Below are positions 35,601-47,819 of a stretch of DNA of 64,000 bases, piece by piece; position 1 is the stretch's first letter, and the number at the start of each line of letters is the position of its first letter. The DNA is taken from positions 62,001-126,000 of the forward strand of contig JAIUCV010001236.1 in assembly GCA_026724425.1 (NCBI GenBank), given 5' to 3'. This stretch comes from Erythrophleum ivorense (taxonomy: Eukaryota; Streptophyta; Magnoliopsida; Fabales; Fabaceae). The notes below the pieces were generated by a model. It ran no database searches. It was not told where the DNA came from and saw only the letters and a list, made by a program, of their open reading frames with translations. The translations under genes and the position numbers were made by a program.

Positions 35601-36348
35601 ATTACTTATGGCTAGTTAGCCCTTATAACACAATCATACTTGAAATCTATGTGACAAATTTTTTATGTTTTAGGGTTTTTTTGTCAAAGTGTGATTCTTT
35701 AGATTTTGTTAATATATAAGGTAATGGGAATTTACTTTCATAAAAAACTATCACAAATCTAAATAGAAGGGTATTTATATGTTCACCCTAATTAATTTAT
35801 GAAAAATAGATGAATTCAACAGTAACGAGTAAAAAGGGAAATCTATATTTAGAGAAGTATCCATTAGATTTGACCCTAATTAATTTTCATAAAAGCAATT
35901 TGAATTGAACTTTAACATGAAAACTAAATTTCCAAAAGGGCAAATATTTTTCTCCTTGCCAAAAATTTACGAATAATCCTTGGCTCCAAATGCTCTAAGT
36001 CGGCAAAATTTCATCCCAAAATGTGTCTCTACTCTTAATTTTTTTAAAGAAAAAAAGCCATTTTAGAGGGGAAACTAAAGACAAAAAATTTTGTCATTAG
36101 TTCTTAAAATGTAATTTTTCTCACAAAGTCCTAGTTTAAGACAAAATTAAGGATGAAAATTTAATCATTAATTTTTTTTAAAAAATTTTTATAAACAAAT
36201 TCCTCTTTTTTTACAAATTAAAGATAAAATACTTTGAGATAGAAAAATTCTGTCTTTAGTTTGTGAAAAAAATTGAATCTAAGATGAAAGTTTCCATCTC
36301 TACTTTTTGCTAAAGTAAAAAGTTGAAAATATTAATTTATGTAATAGA
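32683..36348. other. AT-rich intergenic stretch, no gene recognised
   Basis: 3.7 kb between the TSDs of B3 and B5, very AT-rich. Frames at 32977-33159 (60 codons) and 33290-33526 (78 codons) are short, lie in low-complexity surroundings and resemble no family I know. From about 35940 to 36340 words such as GACAAAAATT and AAGATGAAAA repeat in both orientations and continue after B5 (39239-39380); these may be subterminal repeats of a decayed DNA transposon into which B5 inserted. Confidence 0.5.
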
Positions 36349-36353
36349 TTAGA

Positions 36354-39233
36354 TGTAATACCATATATTTCTAACTTGCTTCCTATCATTTCTAAGTCTT
36401 ACATTATGAATTGCACAAAGGGAATGGAAAATGGCACTAAAATAATACCTTATTTCGCGTTGCGTCGCATATGAAAATTTCATTCGATGTCACACGGACC
36501 ATATGAGCTTATACATCACATTCTCATATTTAATTACATACATACAATTCATTTACATCAACAAAGTTGGCGCACAACTCGTGGAATTCAAAGGGGAGCA
36601 TCAAACTCACATTATTATTTTCGGCCAAATTTTTAACTTTTCTATCACAACTTCAAAAATTCATAACTAAATCCAAAAAAATCAAAACCCAACAAACTTT
36701 ATTATTCCAAAAAGCTCTGGATGTCTATACCATGGTAAAAATAATTTCAACTCATGAATCATTAAGGGGAGAACATTTGACATCTGAAAAGCCACTGAGG
36801 TGGCTACTATTTGGGGTATTGGTTTAGATTACTGATATGAAGTTTTAAAATTCATAACTAGTTCTAGAAAAATTGAAATCATGCATTCTTGGCCATTATG
36901 GAAAGCTACACATGTCTAATTTATGAAAAAAATATGTCTAGGCCATGAAACATAACACAAAAAGTATTAGACACGCAAAAAGGGGCAAAGGTTTGAACAG
37001 CTACTGGTACTAATGCAAGTGTCTACTATAAATTTTGAAAATGTTCAATTAATTCCATAAAAATCCAATCCATGAAAATGACACCAATTTAGAAATCTAT
37101 GAACGTTAAATTTATGGTAAAAATATATTAGACCAAAGAAAGCACGTTTAACTGCCGAAATTCAATGGAACAGTGACTCAAGTTGCGCTGCGCTACTGTT
37201 GTTGTTCCAAAAATTCATATCTCTTAGCTCAGACCTCTAAATGAGGTGCTTCCAATTGCTACAAGTCACTGTGAATACTAGTTTCTATCTATAAAATATC
37301 GTAGCCATTGGACCACATTTTCCCCTCGGATGACACAATTTCACAACTAACTAAATGAACAGTACTAGTGTAAATCCAAAATTCTGATACCAATTTTGAA
37401 AAATCATAGAAAATTCCACAGACCTCCAAATGACCTGATCTTTCACTTCGTAAAAATTTCTAGGCAAGATCTACTTGATTTCAAATTTTCAAGTCAAGAA
37501 GAGGTCATTTGGTTAAACTTTGCTATAACTCAAGATTATGTCACTTTTAGTTCTAACAAGAGGCAAATTTGGTCCAAATGAGCTTTACATTGTTCCATAC
37601 ACATTTGAGCAACTTAGAAAGCATAAATGTAGCATAAATGAGCCTCTCATAAGGTCTAAATCCTCATGCAACTCAAATTCATCATGCCACTCCCATAAAC
37701 ATACAAGCACAAATAGACTTCCAAGGGGTCAAATTGTACAATGCCATTCATTGAACTCTATTTTTGATATAGTTCCATTCTCTTGCCATATTTAGACTTC
37801 TTGACTTTATTTAAGGTCCTTGAAACCATCACACACTCACTTTCACAAATCTAGGTCCATGTTACTTCATAAGGTTATATTATGGAAGCCATTGCCTTAT
37901 CTCCCAATCTAAGACTTCTAAATTTTTTTCAAGGGTTTCTCCTTTCTTCTTTTATCATATAAAGTCCCAAATCAAGTTTAGAACCATTTAAAACATCCCC
38001 TAGCTATCTCTAAAGGTCTTGACTGATTTATACTTCCATTAAAGACCCATGGAGTTTGGGATTTTTCCTTAAAGGATGGGGCACTTAGGAGGCTCCTTAG
38101 GAGTCTTAGAAGCTCAAAAAAACACTCATATATGATGGAGAAGTCTTAAATCAACCCAGATTTTAAACAATGTTCAAGCACCCTACACTTTTTCAACTTG
38201 AGTTTTACTAACTTTTCATGGATTTCTTTGATGTAATCCATCTTCCCATGGCTTAGTTTGATGGATTCTTTTGGATTATAAAACAAAAACTCTTCCCTCT
38301 TCATGGTTCTATTTGAGGCATCCCACCATGAAAGAGAAGAAGGAGAAAAAGAAGCAACAAGGGAAGAGAAACTACCTTGAAATGAAGCTTTCTTCAAGAG
38401 TCCTTCCTATTCTCTCTTCCTCCTCCTTGAATTTCGAATTTCTCCCCTCTGGTCTGACCCCAAACCAGCACCAAAAATTGCATTAAAATAATGAAAAGAT
38501 GAAGTAAGAAGAAAAAAATAAAGTTGCAAGAGGAAGAAGTAGCAAAATCCTACACTTTTTCACCTTTCCTTGGCTTTTCTTCCTTCAAAACTCCCTCTCT
38601 TTGTGCACATAAGACAGCAGCTCCTTTTCTGAGATTTGGGCAGAAGAAAGTCGATTTAGAGAGGGGGAGGCTGAACGTGGATTTAAAAGGAGCATTTAGA
38701 AGCTTCTTTGTGCAATTTGTTTCCATTTTTGCCCTTCCATAATGACATTTCCAGTTTAGCTTTGTTTTAACTCCTTTTTAAAAATTATCTTTTCCATAAT
38801 AAAATTTAGTTTCCCAATTTAATAAAATACCTTTGGAATCACTTAAATCGGAGTTAAAACCTTCACGAATGAACCAATTAAAGTTTGGGTCAACCGACGT
38901 CAAAAAGAGTACACCGAAGGGGCTTTATTGGTCCCAGGGCTTCCTGTAGTTTTTGGAGCCTCTGAGAACCTTGGGCAATTCAAAATTTCCATTTAAAAAG
39001 CCCTCTTAGGTGTTTTTCCAAAATTACACTTATTTACAAAAATGTTACTGGCCTTTTGGCAAATTTTTTGAATTACTCTGGCCCCAGTTTCTATGCAACT
39101 CAAGGCTCAAATCCTCATTTTTTATTATTTAAAATTTTACCCAAATTTTATTTAGTCTTAAATCACTCATCTCAGGGAATTTGCATTTCAAATCGAGCCA
39201 TTTCAGTGTTTTTACAACATACCGAGCGTTACA
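36354..39233 (-). mobile_element. Long LTR copy B5, LTR-only insertion with perfect TSD, internally deleted
   Basis: 2,880 bp, TGTAATACCATATATTTC at 36354 to GAGCGTTACA at 39233, flanked by TTAGA at 36349-36353 and 39234-39238. Read on the minus strand it begins TGTAACGCTCGG, like B2. Compared with B1-B3 it lacks the middle section holding the direct-repeat block and the GAGATTC/GAATCTC motif; the gap falls near 37770. Its leader part (near 38600-38660, reversed) closely matches B2 at about 21500 (CGACTTTCTTCTGCCCAAAT on the minus strand). No coding. Confidence 0.87.
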
Positions 39234-39238
39234 TTAGA

Positions 39239-41736
39239 GACAAGAAAATATGTGTCTAATTTTTTTATATTAAAAAAATCACATTTCAAACATGAAATTG
39301 AGACAACTTAGAGATGAAAAATTTTTATCTTTAATTTTTGTCTCTAATTCTTAGTTTGCTTCTAATGATATGTCGAGTTAATGACATACAATTGCCATGA
39401 TTCTTATAAGTTTTTACTTAATAATGATTTCTAATTTGATCATCTTAAGAAAGGATTTGGCCTGTATTTTGCACTTTATTGTGTTTTGTTATTGAACTAT
39501 GAAGTAGAATAATGTCAACTTGGGCAAAAGGGAGAACTTTAATTTTTTTTAACTTGGTGGCCCATGAGATTATATATATATATATATATATAAAATTTAA
39601 AATATGATTATGGTTTAATAATATCAAATGCTAAAATCTTATTGATTAGGTAAGACCAATTGTTTTTTATATTCACTATCAATTCTGAATTGATTCAAAA
39701 TATGATATAAATGTCACTTTTATTTTATTTATTTTATTGTTGGGATTTCTATCTTTTTATCAGTTTTCATTGAACGAAACCATGGTCAACCCTAAATGTA
39801 AGCCTTTTGTTCAACTAACCAATTTTTTTAAACAAGTGGTGATTCAACCGGTTTTATCCGTTAAGTTAGACAAAATCTTAAATCATGTATAATCAGTCTA
39901 GGATGTTAAATTCCATGGTGCATGATATTGTAATGGAGAATTCTTATGCGCTATCATAGAGAAATACCAAGTTTGCATAACAGGAAAAAGATCACTAACC
40001 TCTACTTATGGCTTGTTTGCTTGTTCCACACACACGCCCAACAGAATTCTGCGGATGCTTTATCATTCACAAATGACATAAACAACAAATTAATTCAGAT
40101 CATTGGCATTTATTAGTGAATGTATGATGCGCTATTGAAAAGATAAAAACTAAGGATATAAGATCAAAATAGATTTTAACATTGAAAGCTCTTAATCCTT
40201 TTTTTATTCAGTAGCACTCGTACAATACTCTAAAAAATCCATTTTGAACAACAAATGTGTAAAATGATATTTTGATCTTCAAAAAAGTGTTTCTATCAAA
40301 CCGATACTCTACATATTTTTTAAATTGTTTTAATACTCGAGACTATGATTAATTTCATTTCAACTTCATCCTGTTTATCTACAGTTTATATCACTTTACC
40401 CCCGCCCCCCCCAGTGTGGATTTGCAACAAAATCACTTGTATCAAAATGATACAATAAGATTTCATTGTTGTGTCATATCCGATAGAGCCTAAAAGAATT
40501 ATTAGCATCGATAATTGTACTCAAGCGATAATAGAGTTAGAAGCTCATCTCAGTAGCTCAGGTTGCAGGTTAAATGCTCCCACATGTACAAAATCCTCTC
40601 AATTTTTTTTTTAAGTGAGCCAACTTCATTTGTTAACCAAACAGTCGGAACAACTTTTTTTTAAATACTCAATTCCAAAACTAAATAGCCGATTTTCACA
40701 ACAGCTCAATAACTTTGATTGATCCAAAAACAGAGCCATTTTGGGCGCAGCAATTTAAATTGCCTTGTAGCCCGGAATGAGCGTACCCATATATCAAGTT
40801 TATTAATCAGGATAAATTACTAACTCCTTTTATGAGAAGTAGTTAAATTATGTAAACCCCTTCTTTATTATAAAAATATACACAAATTTTCATTTAAAAC
40901 TAAAAGATGATTAAAATACCCTCAAAGGTAGCATTAATTTCTTTTGTTAAAAATATTATTTCTTAAAAATATAATTCTTAAACTTTTTATTTCAATATTA
41001 TTTATGCTACATTGAAAATCATAAAATTTAATTTATTCTAAATTTAAAAAAGTGACCATATTATAATATTGTTTAAATACAGATTTGTTATTTTTTATAT
41101 TATGTAAGTAATAAATATAAGAATGTTTTGACTAAAATTGGTATAATTATATTTTATTTGTTGTTGCAAAGACAGTTAAAGAGTGCTAGTATAATTTACA
41201 CATGTCTTAAAAAATGAGAGAATAATTTATTATTAAATATTAAGGATGGCTCCTACTATGACCTAGCCCGACCAAGCTTTTGTCCATCTCTAATCTCACA
41301 ACAGCAATAAAAAACCCCAAGACCAAACAAAAATATTGAAGACAAGAATCTCATCATGATTACATTATAAAAGATCAGCACACGAGTATTATATAAGCAT
41401 ATAATTAAAATTTGTTTGCCAAAGCCTTATCATGTTTAATTTCTAATGATTAACCATAATTAATCTCTAGCACCTAATTCTAATTCAATTCTAGGTCCCA
41501 ACTATAATTATACTTTCCAATTGCTAACAACAAAATTTTATTTTCCAATAGACTCTTTGATTTGTGAGAAAATGAAAAAGAAAATTTGAAAAATAATTCA
41601 AAATAAATTTCTTTTGTTTGGATTAGACTAAAGAAAAAGTGACAGATAAGCAATAAATAGTGACGACCAAGGGGTGGTTGGCAATACGACGTGAGCAGTG
41701 TTCATGAGTTAGGTGACAGTGATTATGTGACAATTG
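39239..41736. other. AT-rich intergenic stretch, no gene seen
   Basis: Between the B5 TSD and the inverted Athila-like LTR. It holds a (TA)11 microsatellite, a short C-run at about 40401-40411 and long AT-rich tracts. No coding frame, RNA gene or element end was recognised. Confidence 0.6.
39571..39592. repeat. (TA)11 microsatellite
   Basis: Eleven uninterrupted TA units. Confidence 0.95.
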
Positions 41737-44422
41737 TGTCGCGCAACCTCAAAATAAAACTAGGTTAAAAAATATATAGTTAGTGATGCAATATAGGTCA
41801 TCTCCCTTGGCAATGGAATTCAATATTTAGTTGGATTTTCTAAGTGTATAAAGATCATAAAACTACCTAATTTAGGGGGTTTTTGATCTAATTAAACTAT
41901 CTAAAATGAAATTGAAATAAAGTTGCTAAATTCTATCTAATTGCATGAGTTAAAGGCAAATAATGGGCTTGTGACTAGCTTTGGATTTGTCCCTTGGTAT
42001 CCACTATCCTTATCCTAATTCAATTGTAATTAATTATGGTCTAAGAGTCCCTAATTATGTTCATAACAATGTATCTTGAGTCACCACGCAAGAATAAAGG
42101 GATTAACAATTTAATGTTGAATTGAAACCTTAATCCTACATCAAATCGCTAACTCTTGTCATTAGGATCAATGAACACTTGAATTGAATAATTAATTGAT
42201 CAATTAGCTTCTAAATTAACATCCTAGGAGATTTAATTAACCAATTAAACTCTAAAGAATTTTCAAATTAGACAATTAAGCACAATAATTCTCATATGCA
42301 TTTCATCAAACACCTTGATTGTACATATGAAAAATGGTAGGAAAATAAAAATCCAACACTAAAATTAACCAATTAAACATCAATTACTCTCCTAATTAGT
42401 ATCTAATTAGCCACTACTTATAAACTATACTAATTTCAGTCAATTACATGCTTAACCAAATAAGTTGAAGAACAAAAATTAATATAGAAAGAGAGAAAAT
42501 AAAATAAACAATTCTTAGCCAAAATCCCTTGCTATTCTATGGACTCAAACTTCAACCAAGGACCTTTTTCCAAGCTAATCACAAGTTGAGAATTAATGCT
42601 CCATTGGATGGATGGATGGAAGTGAAAAAAATGGAGGAAATGGCTACTGCGTATGGAGTGTGGATGTGTCGAAAATGACGATGGATGAATGTATTTGATG
42701 GAATTACGTGGCTCTCTCTTGGATGAATGGATCCAGCGCCCTTCATTAAAAATCACATGCCCATCATGTGCTTCATTTATTTTTTTGTCCACACGCTCAG
42801 CCTTTCCTTTTTGTGTGTCATGCTCAGCCCATTTACTATGCTCATGTGTTCTATGGTGGAATGAATGGATGAGATAGATTCTGGAGATTGAAATAGTGAT
42901 GCATGAACGGAATGGCTTAAGTTCTCACATGTTCTACCTGTCTTCACTAAAACTCACGTGTTTTCTTCATCAAAATAACTTGTTCTGCACAGTCAGCTCC
43001 CTTGCTACTTCCTAAAATCGTAGCTTGCTCATTCCTTTCCTTCTCTTTCACCATGTAGCTTCCCTCTATTTTTGCGGCTGCCCCATGTGTTCTGGACATC
43101 ATTCTTCCACGTCAACTTTCATGTGTGTCTCTTCTTCAGCTCCTTACTCTGGCTTCTTTATTCCTTCAAAATCGTAGCCTCTTCCTTCTCAACCAGAACC
43201 TACATTCTTCCATATAACAACCCTTCTATGCTCCCGTGGCTTTGCATGTGACTGAACGTGTTTCTTCTGCTCACAAAATAGAACCATCAAAGTCTCTTTT
43301 GTTTACTGTTCACATGATTCTGCATGTCTTCTTTTCTCTTCTCCATGCACGTTTTGCCTTACGTGTTTGTTTTGGTCTTGGTTCTCATGTCATCAAATCA
43401 GTACCATGCTTCTTCTGATTACTGTTTGTGTGGCTTTTGCTCGTGCTCTGCTTATTTGCTACATTTTACACCTTTGTTTGCCTAGCCCGTTGCTTCCTCC
43501 ACTCGTGGCTTCTCCTTCTCTCAAAATACTTGTAGTAGCTGCTCTCTTGCTTCTTTGTTCTCTGTTCCTTCCATGCTCTATCCAGCTGATGGATCCTTCT
43601 CCTCTCAAGCCTTTTTCTTCTTGCTTCATGCTTCTTCCTTTATGTGTTTCTTTTATTCTCTGGTTCTTCACATGGCTTTACATGGGTTTATTATTTCTGC
43701 TGCTGCTCCACATCCTACATTACGTGCTTCTTAATGCCTCCTTCAGCCCGTGTGTGAATAAGACTCCCATACACATGCTTCATTAAATCCCCAACATCTT
43801 CATCAAGTTTTAAACTTGTAAAGAAAAGCTCCTTGCCTTCTTAATAGGATCCCAGCTTCTTCTCTATTTCAACTGCATGTATGTATTCTAGTGATAGCTT
43901 AAAGTGGAGCCATGCACGTGTATGATGGTATGTCTCTTCCATGTGAGAACAAGGGAATTGGAGCTTGCTTCTTCTTTTGTAGCTTCTCCCACCTTGCCAC
44001 GTGAAACCTTCTAAACATGTAGCCTTTGTGTGACTCATTTGCTACGCGAAAGTGCTTTTTTTGGTAGAATATATGAGAGCTTTACTAGAAATGGATGTAG
44101 GAAGCTGCTTCTTCACATGCTTGGTCTGGTGGTTGGTTAAGAGAACTCGAGAAAGCCCATGCAACATGTGAAAGAATAAATCTACTTCCTTTTACATGAA
44201 AAGTCCTAAGTCAAAATAAATAGAATCAATGGCCCATGGAATACAATTATCATCTAGGAAATAGAATATCATTAAAATGTCCAAGTTATTTACTAAAATT
44301 CCAAAAGATAATATTTTATTTCCTAATCTAAATAATACTCACTAAAGCTCAAAACATCATCAATTCATTAACAAAAAGTCCATAATTAATGAGTAAAAAT
44401 ATAGATAATATTTGAGTTATCA
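41737..44422 (-). mobile_element. Inverted Athila-like LTR, probably solo
   Basis: It begins TGTCGCGCAACC at 41737, the reverse of the TTGCGCGACA end of the element at 2804-10043. It continues with clear reversed homology: 41990-42060 matches 4195-4265, including TGGTATCCACTATCCTTATC. The far end TTATCA at 44422 is the reverse of a TGATAA start. At 2,686 bp it is longer than the roughly 2.0-kb LTR at 8436 and strongly diverged in the middle. No PBS or polypurine tract adjoins either end. Flanking pentamers (AATTG and CTATG) do not match, so the TSD is lost or a boundary is slightly off. Frames inside (43367-43786, hydrophobic, 139 codons) are antisense to the LTR and unconvincing. Confidence 0.7.
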
Positions 44423-44959
44423 CTATGCCAACGGTAAATAAATTTGATGATGGGACATAGATTAAGCTCTTCAGGGGAAAAAAAAGAAAAAAAAAGAAAA
44501 AAAGAAAATCGTGTTTAAGCCTAAATATAATTTACTTTTAATTCAAAATTTCTTTATGGCCCCAACATGTACAGAATAGAAAAGTTTGAGTTCAATCTCA
44601 AACACAAGCAGTGCCTACACTCAAACTTATTATTTTGGTGGGGGCTGGACACACAACTTTGTTAAGCTGTCTGTGCCAAAGAAACTTAAACTTACACCTA
44701 CTGAATAACTCAATTCAAAGTGGCTATAAGTAGAAGTGCTTTTTTGTGTTGAACTTCATGTCCAAGGATCTGAAACAGTGGCAGATTTATGTGTGATTGT
44801 AATGCATGGAGGGGATTTGATTATCAAAATCTCAGACTTGATTTTTTTGTTAATAATCAAAAGATTCATTTACAAGGTAAGGTTTCATTTGTCTTGGAGC
44901 CACTACCAAACAATTATTGAAACCCATTGCTGCTGATTCGATTGCCAACGGATATGAGC
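44423..44959. other. Non-coding stretch before the gypsy RT remnant
   Basis: AT-rich, with an A/G-rich run at about 44478-44510. The 66-codon frame at 44736-44936 has no recognisable motif. It may be decayed sequence of the gypsy element whose RT follows. Confidence 0.45.
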
Positions 44960-45612
44960 TAGTACTAATGGAATCCTCAATTATCGTCTTTCTATTGAAC
45001 CACCGCACCCTATTATTCAATTGCTTGATGAATATCAGAAAGTTTTCGAGGAATCCACTCCGTTACCACCTTTGATAAGCAATGATATTGAAAAACTTAT
45101 ATGTGAAATGCTTTATTCGGGTATTATTCAGCCTAGCCATAATCCTTTCTCTTCATTTGTTTTGCTAGTCAAAAGGAAAGATGGCTCTTGGAGATTTTGC
45201 ATATCAAAGCTTTAAAGTAAATCACCATCAAAGATAAACTTCCTGTGCCAATGATTGATGAGTTGTTTGGATAAACAAGGTGATGCTTCTATCTTCTCTA
45301 AGCTTGATCTTCAATCAGGCTATCATCAAGTGAGAATGAATGAAGCTAAAGTTTATAAAACAACTCATCAAGGTCATTATTGTAATGCCTCCTGGATTAA
45401 TCAATGCCCCAGCAACTTTTCAATCAGTCATGAACCAAGCCTTTGTCCCTTTTCTTAAGAAGTTTGTGACAATGTTCTTTGACAGACATCCTCATCTACA
45501 GTGCTTCAATCATTCTTTATATGCCAAAAAATTGAATATTTGGTCCATTTGGTTTCTGCTCAAGAGGTCATGGTCAATCCAAAGAAAATGCAATTCATGA
45601 TGGGTTGGCCAT
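44960..45612 (+). pseudogene. Ty3/gypsy reverse transcriptase fragment (frameshifted)
   Basis: Encodes the N-terminal part of a gypsy RT, which copies element RNA into DNA. Readable in order: LLDEYQKVFEE (about 45022-45054), IIQPSHNPFSS and VLLVKRKDGSWRFC (45124-45201), [17 protein letters not shown] with the first catalytic Asp (about 45293-45343), and in a shifted frame [17 protein letters not shown] (45380-45430). The FxDD box is broken: FFD at about 45477-45485 and, after a further shift, ILIYS. At least three frame changes plus stops make it dead. No protease, RNase H, integrase or LTR adjoins it. Two frames are read separately (45021-45215 and 45340-45600) but are one former gene. Confidence 0.85.
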
Positions 45613-46481
45613 ATTAAAAATTAAGTGAAAGAATATGGATTAAAATATTAATTTTATTTATTTATTTATTTGTTAATAAAATATTATTTGAAAAAGACTA
45701 CAAAGTGATATAGGATGAGAATAAATATTTTGATTATTTTATTATTTGAGATAATTATGCATGTAATTAATAATATAGGATAATTTTAAGATTCGTTGTA
45801 AATCATCAATTTTGGAATTCGATTTTCATTTTCAGTTGCTTATAAACAGGGCTTTAAGAGAACAAAATAGATATTGAATTGATGTGTGAGTTGTAACTAC
45901 TGATAAGGGGATTGGAGAGTGGGGAGGTATGTCTACGGGATTGGGAGAAAAGGAAGGTATTTGCATGTGGGAATGTCAAAATGGGAAGATGATAGCGTGT
46001 TGGGGGTTGCGATGGTTAAGCTAGAAAATTGAAAAACATATAAGCATACGTTTCTAACAAATCATGCGAATATTTTTAGGCATTTTAAATTGTGTCAATC
46101 ACAATCTCTTCCACGTCCATCCTCCTTTGAAAAAGGGGTGGACAAGTAGGTTGCTTGTTTGTGTATGAGATTAAGAGAAAGGGAAGTGATAAGCCTTGAA
46201 TTTACTTCTATCTTTTGTATTTATTTAAGAACTTATCATGGACTTCTATATTAATATTTTTAGGCATTTTAAATCATTGTATAGGTATACACACATCACA
46301 TGTAAAAGAAAGAGAAACTCTCTATTATATGTTGGACTTTGATATTATCTTACATGAGAAAGAGAAACTCTCTATTATATGTTGGACTTTGATATTATCT
46401 TACATGGCCTATGTTTCTTAATATTCATTATGCTATTTACAATTCTTGAGAGTTATATCAGGCATTTATAGGAGGCTAAGA
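45613..46481. other. AT-rich spacer between gypsy and copia remnants
   Basis: No gene recognised. It contains a TTTATTTATT tract at 45651-45671 and a 50-bp tandem pair near its right end. A TGATAAGCC word at 46187 resembles an Athila-like LTR start, but what follows does not match. Confidence 0.5.
46307..46406. repeat. Exact 50-bp tandem duplication
   Basis: 46307-46356 and 46357-46406 read the same (AGAAAGAGAAACTC ... ATCTTACATG). Identity implies a recent event. A small frame (46215-46421) simply runs through it. Confidence 0.9.
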
Positions 46482-46674
46482 TGTTAGAATAAATCTATGA
46501 CAATTACATGAAATTAGAACACCAAAGATTTATTACTTTGTGGAAGACATGGTCACAGGTTTGAGTATACACTATTGACTCTGAATCCTTGAGAGTTTGA
46601 AGAGATTGGGGCTTCATCTGTAACTTATACTCCTTGTTGCAACTTTTAATAAGAAAAGTCACTACAAAAAAATA

Positions 46675-47195
46675 TGGAATTTGCGGCGACAAAAGTCGTC
46701 ACTAAAACATCAGAAGTCGTCGCTAAAACTATTTAGCGACGACACGCTAAGTCGCCGCAATTACAACCGTTGCTAAAGAGATTTAATGGCCAAAAAATTG
46801 TCGTCGCTAAAAAGACTTTTTGCGACGACAAAAATCGCCCCTAAATATATGTAATTTTGCTGCTAAAACTCCTAAACTTTTGGAGCCACAACATTTAGAG
46901 GCGAAAAAAGTCATCACTAAATGTATAGTTTTAGCGGCGACAAATATCTTTTGACACTAAAAACTTTTAGCTACGACTTTTGCCAATAGTTATGGTCACT
47001 AAATGCATACTTTTAGCGACGACCTTTTAGTTCAAGAGATTTAGCAATGACCTTTTTGCCGCAAAAATCCTTCTATTTAACGACGACCTTTTAGTTCAAG
47101 AGATTTAGCGGCGACATTAGTAGTCGCTAAAATTCTTTTTTTTTTGGTACACTATTAGCGACGACTTTAGTCATCGCTAAAAAGATTTTTTTTTC
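46675..47195. repeat. Left subterminal repeat region of the CACTA element
   Basis: Many copies of GTCG(T/C)CGCTAAA and TTTAGCGACGAC-type words in both orientations, with GCGGCGACA variants. In En/Spm such subterminal motifs bind TnpA and bring the ends together; that role is inferred here by analogy. Confidence 0.85.
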
Positions 47196-47819
47196 TAGAT
47201 TTTTAGTATTTTTCTTAATTATTTTCTTTAATCCTGTTTACTAAAATAGATTTTATAATATTATAAATGGTGAAAAATAAATCTTCTAAATCTCTAATAA
47301 CATATACCCTTTTACAAAATCTAACATTTTAAAATACATAAGTAAAAAGAGAGCAAATTAAACTTTGCTAACAAATTTGATATATACATTACTGCAAAGG
47401 TTCATCCAACAAGTATAAATACAAAAATTTGTCATATGAATAATTTTTTAAACTCACTCATACACTCGACTATTCAATGTTTAAAATAGCATTACAATAT
47501 TACTAAACAAAAGGAAAAGAACAAGAAGTTAGTATTGGTAATTGCTTGAATCTTTGTAATTCAAGGGAGGGGCACTAGCATTCAATCTAGACACTTCATT
47601 TTGTTTTGTAAATGTCAAGACTTTGTCCATCAAAGCAATTACCTATATGACAAATTGAGACCACATTCCAATTTCAGTAAAGCATAATGTTTGAAAGACT
47701 ATATATGCCATAAACAAATTAATGTCAAAAATTTAAAAGGAAAATGGTGTTATAAATTAAGATGCATTATTTGTCTTAATTAAATAATCAATCATTAAAA
47801 CTCTTAATTACTTACAAAA
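47196..47819. other. Non-coding CACTA interior between left repeats and the TnpA-type gene
   Basis: AT-rich, with no coding frame recognised. On the minus strand it is downstream of the last exon, so it probably holds a 3' UTR and polyadenylation site that I cannot place. Confidence 0.5.

Noticed and set aside
40530..40615. Possible tRNA-derived SINE (GTAGCTCAGGTTGCAGGTTAAATGCTCC followed by a T-run)
   Set aside because: The B-box-like words do not match a real box B, there is no convincing A box at the right distance, and no target duplication is seen.
43367..43786. 139-codon hydrophobic frame
   Set aside because: Antisense to an Athila-like LTR, in C/T-rich DNA that gives Leu/Ser/Phe-rich translations by composition alone.
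46187..46260. TGATAAGCC as a further Athila-like LTR start
   Set aside because: Only the first nine bases resemble the LTR start; the following sequence does not align.
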